This document shows, in pieces, positions 1 through 16,823 of a stretch of DNA of 64,000 nt. Made by a program: the position numbers and the translations under genes. Positions within the stretch are counted from its first letter, which is position 1; every line of letters starts with the position of its first letter. Source of the stretch: Epinephelus fuscoguttatus. Taxonomy: Eukaryota; Chordata; Actinopteri; Perciformes; Serranidae. The stretch lies in the NCBI RefSeq assembly GCF_011397635.1, contig NC_064769.1:40472033-40536032 (forward strand), written 5' to 3'. Under the pieces are notes generated by a model. It had not been told where the DNA came from. It searched no databases and saw only the letters and a list, made by a program, of their open reading frames with translations.

Positions 1-160
1 TTTATTTATAAAGCCCAATATCACAGATCACAATTTGCCTCACAGGGCTTTACAGCATACGACATCCCTCTGTCCTTATGACCCTCACAGCTGATCAGGA
101 AAAACTCCCCAAAAAACCCTTTAACACATTTCAGAGCTTTTCCGGGGAAGAACAGGAGAA
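1..160. repeat. Dispersed teleost repeat fragment
   Basis: The opening 160 bases (TATAAAGCCCAATATCACA, then a GGGCTTTACAGCATACGACA core and an AAAAACTCCCC tail) match a segment I recall as widespread in fish introns. It lies in the capsl intron upstream of the first visible exon. The family name is not certain; it may be the end of a retroposon. Confidence 0.5.
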
Positions 161-227
161 TAGCTTGTAACTTGTGTGGACATGACCACGCTACTTGGTC
201 AATGGATCAACTTCACTACTGAAAAGC

Positions 228-326
228 TATTTGACTCACAAAGTAGTGACGTCACCAACACGCTACTGAGAAATGTAGTTACGTTAGTAACGTTGCTACT
301 TGTAGTGACGCTACTGCCCAGCACTG
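228..326. mobile_element. hAT-like terminal fragment
   Basis: Read on the minus strand this ends in CAGTGCTGGGCAGTAGCGTC, close to the CAGGGTTGGGGAGTAACG-type termini of fish hAT elements. No partner end is seen in the window, so it is probably a truncated terminus. Assignment is by motif only. Confidence 0.35.
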
Positions 327-441
327 CTTGTACTTTTACATGTGACAGAGAATGTTTAAAGTCTCTGACTGTTACGATACTACTTGTGTATTTGTTTGAA
401 TGCAGATTTTATTTGACGCTGTTGTTACGTTTGAATGATGA

Positions 442-4334
<3,893 letters not shown>

Positions 4335-4529
4335 ACACAAAGGACACTGACAAACTGCTCAGCTGCTCCCAGCTGTAATTCACTGTTAGATCATTCTCTG
4401 TATGACGTTAGCACTGTAGTTTAAAGGCAGATCATCATCAGGTCTGATGTGTTGTAGATGATCACAGGGCAACAACATCACTTCTTAACTGTCTTGTTTT
4501 ATTACATGCAACACCGTCAGCTCTGTTTA

Positions 4530-4535
4530 AATAAA
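4530..4535 (+). terminator. Poly(A) signal for the distal capsl end
   Basis: AATAAA 196 bases after the stop at 4334, nearly the same spacing as for the proximal terminal exon. Confidence 0.6.
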
Positions 4536-5224
4536 GAACATGTTGTACAATCAGACGTTACGGTGTAGTACACACAGCTGAAATATTACAATCAGACCGG
4601 AGAGGAAATAAAGTGTACATTCTGTGTTTGTCTTTCAGCCGTCGCTGTGAGGAAACATGAGGTGTAGGTTGTGTCAGATACATGAAGAAGCAGCATGGTG
4701 CTTGGTGTGGGGTCAGGTCGCTGCAGCAGCACGTGTCACCTGTCTGACCAGAACGACACGTACTGCTGGTCAGCGGAGGGAGACGAGCCTGATCCATGAC
4801 GAACAACAGCTGAAGTTCTTTAACAGTTTCAGTGCAGATACGAGCAGCTTTCTTTAAAAAGACCTCGCTGGTGTTTCTGAACGTTTTAGCTCAAATCAAA
4901 CAGACGGGTGACAAATTCAAAGGAAACACCTGAACGACTCAAACGCTGCCGCTCGACCTCTTCACCTCCGCAGGAGCGCAGCAGCAGCTCCAGACTCTGA
5001 CCTGCAGCAGCTCAAACTCAGCCGGGGTTCTGATACCGGACCGCCCTGCCTCCCAGCTGGATCAGAAACCTGTCTGCTGTGAAACAGATCAGGCACAGCA
5101 CTGCCGCACCTTAATGCTACATCACCTCCACCCAGACTGAGGTCGCTGATCTGCCAGGTAGCTTCTAAGGAAAGCCCAAAAACAGAAGAGCATAGACCTT
5201 TGTGCCAGGGCGGTGCTGAGGACA

Positions 5225-6185
5225 TTCAAGAGTTCTTTTAGGTGGTCTTTGAGGAAGTTCTAGCACTCATTTAGGTGGATCTAGGGGTGTGGTCAGGTGT
5301 GGTCCTCTAAGAGGTTCATGTGGACACTGAGGAGTTTGTAGTAGTCCTCGAGGTGGTTCTGTTGTCCATTTAAGAGGTTCTACCTGGTCCTTGTGGTCTG
5401 TCAGGTGGTTCTTCAGGTTATTCTAGTGACTTTCATCTTAATTTTCTGATGTTTAGGTTCTACATGGTTCTTGTGAACACAGAGGGTTTTGTTGTAGTCC
5501 TTTAGGTGGTTCTGGTGTCCACTGAGGAAGTTCTAATGGTCATTTAAATGGTTCTTTTGGTCTGTTAGGTGTTTTTTGTGGATAGTTACTTTAATCTGTC
5601 ATTACTTTGTACATCATTTTGAGAGCTGGACGGCTTCGAACTTCCTCAAGGGTTTGGATTAAGGCTTTGAGGTGGTTCCACTGGTCCTTTTGGTGGTTCT
5701 AATGGTTTGTTTGGTTGTTATGGTCATGTATGTTTATGTGATACCAGTGGTCGCTGAGGAGGTTCTAGGAATCATTAAGGTGGTTCTAGTGGTCTGTCAG
5801 GTGGATCTTCAGGTTACTCTAGCTGTCATTAATTTGTACATTATTTAGAAATCTTAGGGCTTACAACCTCCTCAGAGGTTTGGGTTTAGATGTAAGGAGG
5901 TTCAGCTCATCCTTTAGGTGGTTCTAGAGGTCATTTAAGGGATTCTATATGATTGTTGTTGTGTGTCAGGGGGTTGTTACGTTCACTGAGGGCTCATTTA
6001 TATGATGATAGCTGTCACTGAGGAGGTTCTAGGAATCCTCGGGGTGGTTCTAGTGGCCATTTGAGAGGTTCTTTGTGGTTCTTGTGGTCTGTTAAGTGGT
6101 TTTTGTGGTTACTTTAAAGTGTCATTAATTTGTACAGCATTTAGGGATCGTAGGGCTCAGAGCTAGAGGGCTTCGAACTTCCTCA
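5225..6185. repeat. Degenerate tandem and higher-order repeat
   Basis: Diverged short units of the type AGGTGGTTCTAGTGGTC fill the segment. Over them lies a longer period of about 250-290 bases: TCATTAATTTGTACA followed by CCTCAGAGGTTTGGGT-like sequence recurs near 5600, 5835 and 6123. It looks like an old minisatellite. Interval 4536-5224 before it shows nothing recognisable. Confidence 0.7.
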
Positions 6186-8040
6186 GAGGTGTGGGTTTTA
6201 GGGAGTTCATTTCATTTCATTTGTTTATTGTCATTTGCATGCTTGCACATGAAACGAAATTTGTAGGAATCCTTTCCTTCTAGGGGTCATTTAAGAGGTT
6301 CTACAAAGTTCTTATGGTTATTCTAGTTACTTTAATGAGTCGCACATATAACACGCCATCAAAACGTCACACTCGTCATGCTTTGCTCACACTTTTAACA
6401 CAGACATCAAGTCGGCGCTTCGCTGTCGGCTTAAAGGCGAGACAACTCTGTCCCTCTGTGTCACGATCGTACCGTTTATACAGAACAATGAGGCGGCATG
6501 TCGGCGTGACCTTCCTTGAACAGGCGGTGTAAAACTCTATGATGAGGAGAACTGAAGGTGTTCTAGTGGAACAACACCTAAGTAACTCACCTCAGACGGA
6601 GATTTATTTTCATTTGTCACCCATCTGTGAGTCGTTGGACGACCCTCCAAGCAGCCAACTGAATCTTTTTATTTGGTTGCTTCACTACAGAGAACATGGC
6701 GCTCAGCTGAAAGATGAGCTGAGCCTTAACCAGTGCCGTCTGGACGCTCTCTGGAGACACTTCTCTGTGATTTGTAGTAAAACCTGCAGAAACACAGTAG
6801 CTGACTGTATGAGGAGGTCTGTCAGTATACAATGTGCCATATATGATTCAGATATACTTGATACAATCGTACGGCGTCAAAAGCAATAAAATAAACATAA
6901 AGCTACATTTCCGTCTCTCTGGGTCCACAGCCCACATTTAACAAACTGCTACTGTCACACTCTGCACTCCAGAGAGAGATGAAAATAAAATATCTCCACT
7001 TTCACTTGTTGAAGGAAAAATAAAAAAAACTCTGCTGCACAGGCTTTGACCATTTAAAAAACTGGAGACATCAAGGGGTGAATAAAATCAACTCTGACCT
7101 GCTGGTGGCGCTACAGGAAACGTGAAAGGATCACTGAGAGTCAGTGAGACCGTGAAGACCCGTCCAACACTGTCCAGGAAATGTTGCTAATATTTCACTA
7201 AAAAAACCACACCACCTCATGGTGGCGTTCAAGGGTTCATCCTCTGGCCAATGCCGTCCGTGCAGGATGTTATAGTCACAACAATTAACACAAAATCAGC
7301 CAATCCCTGTGAATTTTGAGCGGTCACTGAAAATTAACCACAAATTTGACTATTAACATCTGATTTCATCGTGGAGCTGCGTGCAGCGCAGTGATTCTCT
7401 CTGTGTTTATCTGCAGGACAGGAGCTCAGGGTCACACACACACAGTGACAGGGCTAACTGTTAGCATCACGTGGCTAACGTGACCTAAGGGTTATTAACA
7501 GGTTTAATGACAGAGTCGAGCTGTTTTGGTGTCAGCTCGGTGTCTGATGTTCTCAGCAGGAGAGGAGACGCTCCTGCAGCTCTGCGTCAAACACCATCAG
7601 CAGCTGATTGTTGGTGATCAGCTGTTGATGCAGACACCCCCCATCTCCGCAAATCACGAATAGATTCTAATTCTGTGGGAAACACTGAGCGCTCACGATA
7701 ATGAGCTCCGAATCAGAAACAGCATCACAGCTATTCTTGTAATTTCCACTTGCCCAAAAATTGAACTGCAAAAAAAGGCCAAAAGAAGTTGTAAAGAATT
7801 TTTTGAAATGAGAAATATCAGGCTGCAACAATCCCAAACACAGCCTGCGAAATCCTGGACAGACTGATGAAGTGAACGTCTGTGAAACGTTGATGGAAAT
7901 AGAGATATTCCAGAGTGAATCAGAGACGTGGACTGACTGATATTAAAGGACTGTTAATCATTTTGTGGCTGGTCAGAGTTTTCTGAGGTGTCATTTTCCA
8001 GTTTTGTCCGTCCATCACTGTCCCTCTTCGTCCTTCTGAC
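6186..8040. other. capsl-il7r intergenic DNA with repeat remnants
   Basis: No gene seen. 6195-6255 resembles a retroposon 3' end (GTTTATTGTCATTTGCATGC). 7065-7260 carries GGTGGCGCTACAGGAAACGT and CTCATGGTGGCG, hallmarks of a common fish dispersed repeat. The open frames at 6314-6889 resemble no family I know and overlap each other on both strands. No convincing poly(A) signal for il7r was found here. Confidence 0.45.
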
Positions 8041-8412
8041 CTACTTGATCTGATAAAAACTGGACATGGTGACGTAAGCCTCCGCCTCATTCCCTCCGCC
8101 GCTGTACTCAGGCTGAGGTGTGTGAGCTCTCTCCTCGGGCGGCTGCACTTGGACGGGGGACAGACTGGTGCTCTGGAGGGCGTCCTCTCCGTCGGAGGAG
8201 CTCCGGCTCAGCAGGGCGGACAGCTCCAGCTCCTCTGTGCTGACGCTGGTGGCGCTCCTGGAGGAGTCAGAGCTGTGGGAAGAGCCGGGAAATTCGGAGT
8301 GAGCACCGTCAGCGGCTGCAGCAGCGATCGAAGTTTCCTCACACGGCTGCTCCTCCATCTTCTCCACTTTAAGAGCGCTGAACACTTCAGGTTTGAAGTT
8401 CAACAGGAGGCC
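8041..8412 (-). CDS. il7r: il7r exon 8, cytoplasmic tail and stop
   Basis: Phase 0 start GLLLNFKPEVF (human NVSFNPESF). Then a Ser-rich acidic region with LELSALLSRSSSDGEDAL, and the end AYVTMSSFYQIK before TAG at 8043-8041. The YVTM tyrosine corresponds to the human STAT5/PI3K docking residue. Confidence 0.96.
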   Translation of the reverse strand, partial: GLLLNFKPEVFSALKVEKMEEQPCEETSIAAAAADGAHSEFPGSSHSSDSSRSATSVSTEELELSALLSRSSSDGEDALQSTSLSPVQVQPPEERAHTPQPEYSGGGNEAEAYVTMSSFYQIK

Positions 8413-10721
8413 CTGAAACAAACAGGACAGATCCCATCAGTGTGTGGAGCATCAGTCAGAGCGGTCTGAACGTCACCTCATCTCAGATCAGATGTTCTCC
8501 TCTGACATCACTGCACTCACAGTTTGTTCGTTTAGTCATGTTTAACCCTGTTGAAGCGGTCCTCCAGTGCCTACGGTGGTATTTCTGCTTACCGTGTCAT
8601 TTCCTGGAGTGTCTTCAAATGCTTCCTAAAATCTGTACAATTATGTTTCTGATATGAATGTAATGATGAAATGATATGTTTTGGTGGTTTGAGTTGAAGG
8701 TGTGAGAAAGAATAGTATCAGTAACATTGTTAACACTGTGCTACATTACAGAGAAATACAAACCGTACTAATGAACCTTCATTAATATAGGCCTATATTT
8801 TATCTCCAAGTGCACGTCACACACTGAGCGAGCCGCCTGTTAATGACGCTGTGGGCTAATGGGCATGTAGCTACTTCCATGTTTCACATGATACGTCATG
8901 TTTGTAGTCGACCAATGAAGATGAGTTCACATATCACCTTGGGTTCATCCTTCACCTTCTCAAAATGATCCCACACTTTGGATTTCCTGCCCGACATGTT
9001 ATTAACTAGCCTGTGGAATAACCGCAGGTACCAGCCCTGGAGATTAGGGGCCGTACACCTGCTGCATCTTTAACCACCTGGGAAACGTGAGGTCGGGTGC
9101 TGGGCGCAACCTTAACAAGCATCATGTCGCCTGTTGACCTGAAACCGTGAGGTCAGAGCTGATCTTCTTCCAGGAGCTGTTTATAAGTGTGTCGGCCTAT
9201 CGTCTGTGGGACAGATGTGAAGCTCTGGGCAGCACTAACATGATCAACTTTTATCAAACTGAATATTTACAGAAGAAGGGAAAGATATCTGTCAGCTGTG
9301 ATTGGTTTGTAACCTGACTCCTGTCTGACTGCTGAGCGTGGCCTCTTCTAGACAGCATGCAGCAGTTGTTCTTCTTCTTCTCTGTGTTTATTGGCGGCTC
9401 ACAAGCCAAATGTGTGTGTGTGTGTGTGTGGTGTGTCATACTGTTGTATGAAAAGTGTCATATAAATAAAGTTGATTTGATTTGAAATGTAAAGCTACAT
9501 GTACATCCACCCACTGTGCCGGGGGGGGTAGGTGCTGCCCTTGTTAAGTCAATGAAGGCAGTCTGACTTCCTTTTATTGGCTATAATTTTAATTATCAGA
9601 GTAATGCATAATTATGAAAAATGTCCTATCATGCACCCCATTAACAATCAGTAAAGTGACTATTTTAGTACAAACTGTGCGCTGCGGCACTTGGAGTTAG
9701 TATTCCTGAATGCACCCCTAATTCTGACCACTAGAGGACGCTGTGGTTGTTTTTCTGATGAGGACAGTCTCACAGTAAAATGACTCACTTTATTTGGCTT
9801 GCAGATCTGCACCAGTGTGTGTTTGGGGTGCGGGATGCTCGGCCACATGTAGGTAAAAATTCTGCAAAGGAATGAAAAGAGAAATATCAATATATGACTC
9901 AAGTGTGAACAAACTGACTCTACGACAAGAAAGCAGAGACGTCATACTTGTTTTTCCAGAAGAAAATAACACTTAAAGGCACCACCAGCAAAACGACGAA
10001 ACACAGAAGCAGTGTGTACGTCTCCCGTCTCCCGTCCATCTGTTTTTTTTCTCCTGGAGGAAACAAGAGCACAGAGTCAGATGAGGTCGTTATTCTGATG
10101 TGAGCATGAACAGGACTTGTTCTCACCAGCGGGAGTAAAGAAGCTGTACGTTTCACTCCACTCGCTCCAGGTACCCTGCCAACCTTTCACTGGTAACGCT
10201 CGCACTTTGACGTGATACTCGGTGTGTCTGCGGAGGTGCTGCATGTCGATCTTTAGAGTGTCCGATGAGAAGTTTTGAGGCTGTGGTCAAACAGGAAGTA
10301 CAGCTCAGTCACTGCTGAACATCGTCAGAGGAAGAAATAAAAACTGCAGCAACACAAATCAAATGATGTTACTATTGTTCTGCCGGGGCTCTGGATGAGC
10401 AGCTGGAAGAGTTGGTTGTCGAGTCTCAGGTAGTCTTTGTGATATGGAATCTGAATACGAATCACAGCCTGGTTTGACTCATGGTCGAAAGTCACGTTCT
10501 TCACCTGAGGACTTCTCGGTTTGACTGCAGGGACACAACAAACGAACACGAGACATCTGAGACATAAAATCACCTTGTAAAGATTTGGATTGAAATCTGT
10601 TGGATTGTGTTGATGTGTTTCTGTTCATGGCCTCCAGAGGATGATCCTCTTGTTCCGACGGTCCATTGTCCCAAAATCTGTATTTGATGTTTTTCTCGTC
10701 AAAAAGCCAATAAGATTTATA

Positions 10722-10755
<34 letters not shown>

Positions 10756-13700
10756 ACCATGATGACAAACTGTCCCTTACCTTAACCCAAACCGTTCTGT
10801 AAACCGTACCTTAACCAAAGAGTCACGTCAAACCATGTAGTGATTACTCAACAGGCCTAACAGGCACAGGCCCAGGGGCCCAAAGTGTCAGGGGCCCCTG
10901 GGCCTGTGCCTGCGAAATGTCACTTAAAAACTGAAAACGACCACAAAGAGACATAAAATTAGCTCCAAGAGAAACAAACTGAGTCAGTGATAATGAGTTC
11001 TCCAGCTCTGCAGGAGGGACTCACCTATTTTCTTCAGGTCCACCATGATTGTGATCGAACTTCCTGTCTTCAGGTGGACGGATACGTTGAAGTCAAGGAC
11101 AGGACGCAGATCTTTGACTGTGTTTCCGGGAACCTTCAAACACTTCTCTTCTTTTTTATTTCCACTCCAGTCGAAGTAGCTGTGAACAGACGAGCAGAGC
11201 TGTGGCTCAGTGACTGAACGTCCTCTGAACGCTGCTGATGTCACACCTACACATGACGGATAAAAGCCATTACCACACTGTCATCCCGTCTATGACATCA
11301 GCCTCTTCGTCTTCATCGTCCTCACTGTCGCTCCGGCCTCCGACCAGTTTACAGGTCAGACTGCTTCCTGCCATCAGGATGTCAGAGATGCAGCTGACTC
11401 TGGGCTCTGACAGGAAACACACAGATTCATTAGCGACGTCACATCCTGTCCCAGTGTCACGCTCACGGTGGGCAGGAAGGAAGTCATGGAGCATTAAAGG
11501 AACACAGTGGCCATTTGTTTGTCAGTTCTTCGCCACCTGTGATGTTGAATTCATGAAGGAAAGAGAGAATTCAGAAAAGGTGAGTGTTGCTGATGAAGTG
11601 CAGTAAATGGGGTGCGCCTTTACCTGCAGGTGCCCCACATCAGAACAACAGTCAGATGTTCAGGACGCCACCAACACGTGACTTTTACACCAAAACACTG
11701 AAACATGATTTAAAGGTCCAGAGTGGAGGATTTACAATCGGTCAACTTTGAGCCGACAGGAAGTAACAGCACCAGATCGACAAGGTGTGCGTCAGCAGGG
11801 CGGGACAAACATGACGTTTGGATGAGGTGTTCTGTGTGCGCCTCACGGCGGGAGATTTAGGCTGTCTTCAGATATCTTTGTAAACAGAAATTTCCCTTTA
11901 CGTTCAGGCCTCTCGTCCACACAAACACTCTCTGAGCTGAAAATTGATCAAAACTCTGTTTCCTGTTGAGTGGACGTGTAAAACTGAGCATTTGGAAAAT
12001 TTGGGGAAAAAAATCACACATGCCTACTGGTGTTTGGGCAAACACTGGAAACAACAACAACAATGGCGGACTACTGGTTTGTTAGCGTTTTGTCAGTACT
12101 GCTCGGTCTAATGATGACTTTACACCTAAACTCACCACTTCACAAATGAACAGAGGCGTCTGCTGCACCTGAGTGTTTGTGGTTTAAAGTCCATCAGAAG
12201 CGATGGTTTTGGCTCAGGACCGGTGGAACCAGCAGACGATGGGACACTTTCAGAGTGGGACGGTTGATGATGAGGAGTGGAAGGAAAACTTTCACATGTC
12301 CAGACAATCACTCGTCTGTTTCAGTGAGTTTCTTTGTCCTTAAACTGGACGGGAATCAGCGGTGATGAGGGTTTGGTTTTTTCAAGATATAATTTTTATT
12401 GACAGGACAGCTAAGTGTGAAGGGCGGGGGGGGGGGGGGGCACGCAGCAAAGGGCCACAGCCAACAAACAGGCGGTGAAAATTATATTTAGATGATCATA
12501 TTGACATCGCACAATCTTTCACCACAGTTTCAATGTTTCTATCTGTAAGTATTTAATTTTGACTCAACACTTCCTGTTTCCGTTTCAAAATAAAAGTCCC
12601 CTGACAACATTTCTGTGAACAGAATCTCTTCATTTGTTACCACAAGGCTTTTATTGTGAAATATACGGCAGTGGAGCCGATACGTTTCAGTTCTAGTCAA
12701 TGTGTGTGTTTACACCAGCTGTGGCTGTGCTGCGTTCCGGCTCCATCACAGCTCCAGAGCCCTCCGCAACAGATACGCAGGACTTCTGTTTTTGCCAGAC
12801 GCCGGAGCACAACGCAGCAATTCAGCACAGAGCAGATCGTGCGGGGCAGGAAGTCGTACACAGAAACAAAATAAAACATCTGGTTAATTTTCAAAGTAAA
12901 ATACACAGTGTTCACGGCGGATCATAATTCCCTGCACTACACCTTGAAAACTACCTAATGGGCGGAGGCAGGCCTGAAGTCAACAGGTCAGAGGTTTTCA
13001 GACGTCATTTCACCCCGTTGACACCATGGACGAGAAGATGTTAATCATGGCAGTGCACCGAGATGTCTTCCAGCGGAGCTGCACCGCTCCACACAGCAAA
13101 CGGACAGCGGAGCACGCAGCGGATAACCAGCACTGCCGTTCCGCCACGGACATGCATCCAGTGGAAATCCAGCGTAAATTAGAGAAGAAGAACAGCAGCT
13201 GTTGACAGTTAGCGGCTAACTCAAAGAAAAAGAACAGCAGCTGTTAGCAGTTAGCAGCTAACTCAAAGAAGCAGAACAGCAGCTGTTAGCAGTTAGCGGC
13301 CAACTCAAAAAAGAAGAACAGCAGCTGTTGGCAGTTAGCGGCTAACTCGAAGAAAAAGAACAGCAGCTGTTGGCAGTTTGCGGCTAACTCAAAGAAGAAG
13401 AAGAGCAGCTGTTGGCATTTAACAGCTTCATCATCCTCCTTAAATATAAACCATCCTCAATGGGTCCAATCAACGTCTTGTCACATTTTTCATACGCATG
13501 TGCAGCAGTAAATAAATATTCTTTTCACTCAGAATGAGTCTCTGCTGATTGAATGATGTCAGGGGGACATAGCGACAGAGACAGAGACAGAGAAGTAGAG
13601 AACTCAGTGGGATCACAGAGCGGTGGACAAATGTTTGAGTTTGTCATTATGACTTTAAAGGTGACTTTATCGTCTGAATTTGTTGATAAAAGTTTCATTT

Positions 13701-14826
13701 CTGAGAGCAAATACTTGATTTGTTTATAATCATCAAAACCCCAAATGAATATGTTGACATGGATCCACATTTATCTAGAAATGAGCTGTCATGACATCTG
13801 ACTGATTCTGAAAGAGCATGCCACAAATGTGTTTTCAGGTTCTGCGACCAGGGCCGGGCCCAGTATCGAGCCCTGAGGTTTACCACAAGAAAGTTTCACA
13901 GACAAGGAAGTGGAGTTCAACAGAAAAACACAGCAGCAACAGCAACAGCAGCAGAGACCATCTGTCTTTATTCCACTCAGTCTTTGCCTACATTACCCAC
14001 AGTGCTCCTCTCTTCTCTGACAGCTGTGTGGGATTGCGGTGTGTTAGCAGCAGTGGTTCATGTTTCCTGCAGCAGAGACGAGCAGCGTTTCTTTCTGACT
14101 CCACACCTCCAGATTTTTTTCACTTGTCAGACTTGTAGTCTTCAGCTGATAATGAGTCACATAACATCACTGAAGGACGTTTATCAAACATCACACAGCT
14201 CCCTCTCAGAGGAGATGCCGAACTCTTTACAGTCTTGTTAAAAATGTGCAGTAAAACTCCACAGCACCTGCACACACAGTGAATGGGAGTTCCTCTTTAA
14301 AACCTTTTCTAGTCTCTCGTCAGTTACGTTTTCTCCACATTAAAACCACAAGTTTAGTTTTACTTCAGTTTGTCTTTGGTTCAGACTGAAATATCTCAAC
14401 AACTCCTGGATAGCAGGGGCGTCTGAAGCTTTCCAAATGTGGGGGGGGCAATAAGAGAGGTGGTCTGGGGATCGGCCCCCGGAAAAGTTTTCTAAAGAAA
14501 TAGATGTCATTTCCTGCATTCTGGTGCATTCTCACAGGCTTTAAATAGCTTTGGTTCTATTAAAGGATGGTAAAGTTTCATCAAAGGAAAGAGACTACGA
14601 CAACAATTCAGTGACAAATTTAGAGGCAGCTGCAGAGCCAGGAATGACCTTTGCATGTAAATATTAGCAGTATATTTCTGATTCTGAATTAGGTTTGATT
14701 TTAAACAACCTTGTGTTTGCAGCAGAGGTGAGACAACAAACAATACTGCATTAATCTCTGTCAGTGGGGAGACAAAGGGGAAGAGTTAATAAATCCACAA
14801 AGATAAATAGAGAGCGAGGTGGACAA

Positions 14827-14873
<47 letters not shown>

Positions 14874-16777
14874 TCACTATATACATTTTTCATATCATGT
14901 TAAAAATGATAGTGTATTTTCGGGGACATGATATGACACAACACAAATCAGACTATAAATCACAAACTGTCTAATTATTCCCCAAACTGCAGGATATGTT
15001 TAAAGTCTAATGTTGGACTGTTTTGAAATGGGTCCATGGGGGGCGCCGCCAGCACCAAACAAGTGGCCTCTCACAAAATGTGTCCATAAATCAAAAACAG
15101 TTTGGTCAAACTTTTCCAAACTCAGGAGGTTTTTAATTCAAGTGTTGAAGTCCCCAAAATGTCTCTGTCCTGATCAGCAGGGACGAACAGTATGAAGAGG
15201 ACAGGTGGGGACGGCTCAGATTTGGACATGAATGAATGAATGTCTGTCTGATGGTCATAAAACCGGTGCGTTATCTTTGTGTACTGTGAACTTCATGCTG
15301 GCTTGAACCCTAAAATCAGCACGTGTGGCTTCATTCTGTTGATTATCTTCATCCTTCAGTCTGAGCACGTCTGACGCAGGTGGAAAACAGACATCACAAG
15401 TTCTGAGGTCATGTCTTCAAATGTTTTATCATCAGTCCAACAGCCAAAGAGAAGACAGACTAAAAACCTGACAGTGTTTCAGCTGTAGAGAAATGACCAT
15501 CAGCGAACACATCAGGACAAATACAGAGCGAATCTCTTCCATCCAACACGACATATGACATCATCAACACGCTGACCTTCCCACCCCCACCATCCCCACA
15601 CTGCACAGTGACACACACATCATGATAACATCTGCTCAGATGAGCTGTCACTCAGTTTTTCACTATGACGCTGTGTTCTGGGGAATAACAGCACCTGCAC
15701 CACAGCAGATAACCATCAACAACACCGAGACGCCGCCTCACATCTGCTCACTGCCACGTCACCGCCGGCCTCAGCTGACCGGGACTGATACACAACATGA
15801 GTTTTCTTTGTTTCGTCACATATAAACAGATTGAGTTACAGAGTCAGCAGGTCACATGACCAACATTTACAGCAGGCAGTTTTTATCAGGATGAACTGAA
15901 GTTGTTTTCAAAGTTCGGCTCGTCTGTGACGTGCTATCTGAAAGAAAACAGGACTTTGTGACCTGTAAATGTTGAATGACCTGCACTCGTACAGCAGGTT
16001 TCTGGTCTTCCCACCTCTCAAGGTGCTTTCACACTGTCACATTCACACATTCACACACTAGTGTTTGAGGCTACCATACATGGTGCCACCTGCCGCTCAG
16101 TAACCATTCACACACACTCACACACTGATGAACGGCCATCAGGAGCAGTTTGGGGTCCAGTTCACCTCAGAGCTCAAAGGGTTAAATGCTTGTGAACGGC
16201 GTCTGAGAGTGGCACAAGAAAAGTGACGTGGCTCCAGGTTTTAAAGGGTTAAACACCGTCCACTCTGTCATTCAGATCATGATCTGTTGATTATCCCGCT
16301 CTGAGTTAATGTTCTTGTGTTGGGCGAATCGACCTGACGCCACTGCAGCTTCCTGTTAATCGCAGACATGTCACACTTGTCTGTTAATATGTGGCAGATA
16401 TGTTCAAACTGTTTGTTTCAGCAGCGCTGTAAACCCTGCACACTGGAGTGTTACTGGGTTAAAGGCATTCATCTGATAAAATAAAGTCTTCACTGGTATT
16501 AAAAGGAATGTCAGGAAGTCTGACGCTGTTTTGCAAAATCTCAAAAATAACTGTTAACGTCTCTTTTTGTTAAATCATTTACTGAATTCTTCTTCACCCG
16601 GTCAGGCTGTGGCTCAGAGGCAGAGCGGGCCGTTTAATCCCCGGCTGAAGGACTCAAACTGTCCTGGTGACGAGATTATTTCACACATCATATGATCAGA
16701 TGATATGGTGTGTGAGTGTGTTACAAACTGAGCAGCAGGTGGCGCCCTGTGTGGAAGCCTCAGCAACCAGTGCATGA

Positions 16778-16823
<46 letters not shown>

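Noticed and set aside
6539..6889. 116-codon plus frame in the capsl-il7r interval
   Set aside because: No recognisable motif, atypical composition, overlaps an open antisense frame; no splice or poly(A) support beyond an incidental AATAAA.
8122..8469. 115-codon plus-strand frame opposite the last il7r exon
   Set aside because: Shadow of the il7r coding sequence on the other strand.
13818..14241. Open plus frames of 106 and 85 codons in il7r intron 1
   Set aside because: Low-complexity Ser/Leu-rich chance frames, overlapping each other, no family resemblance.
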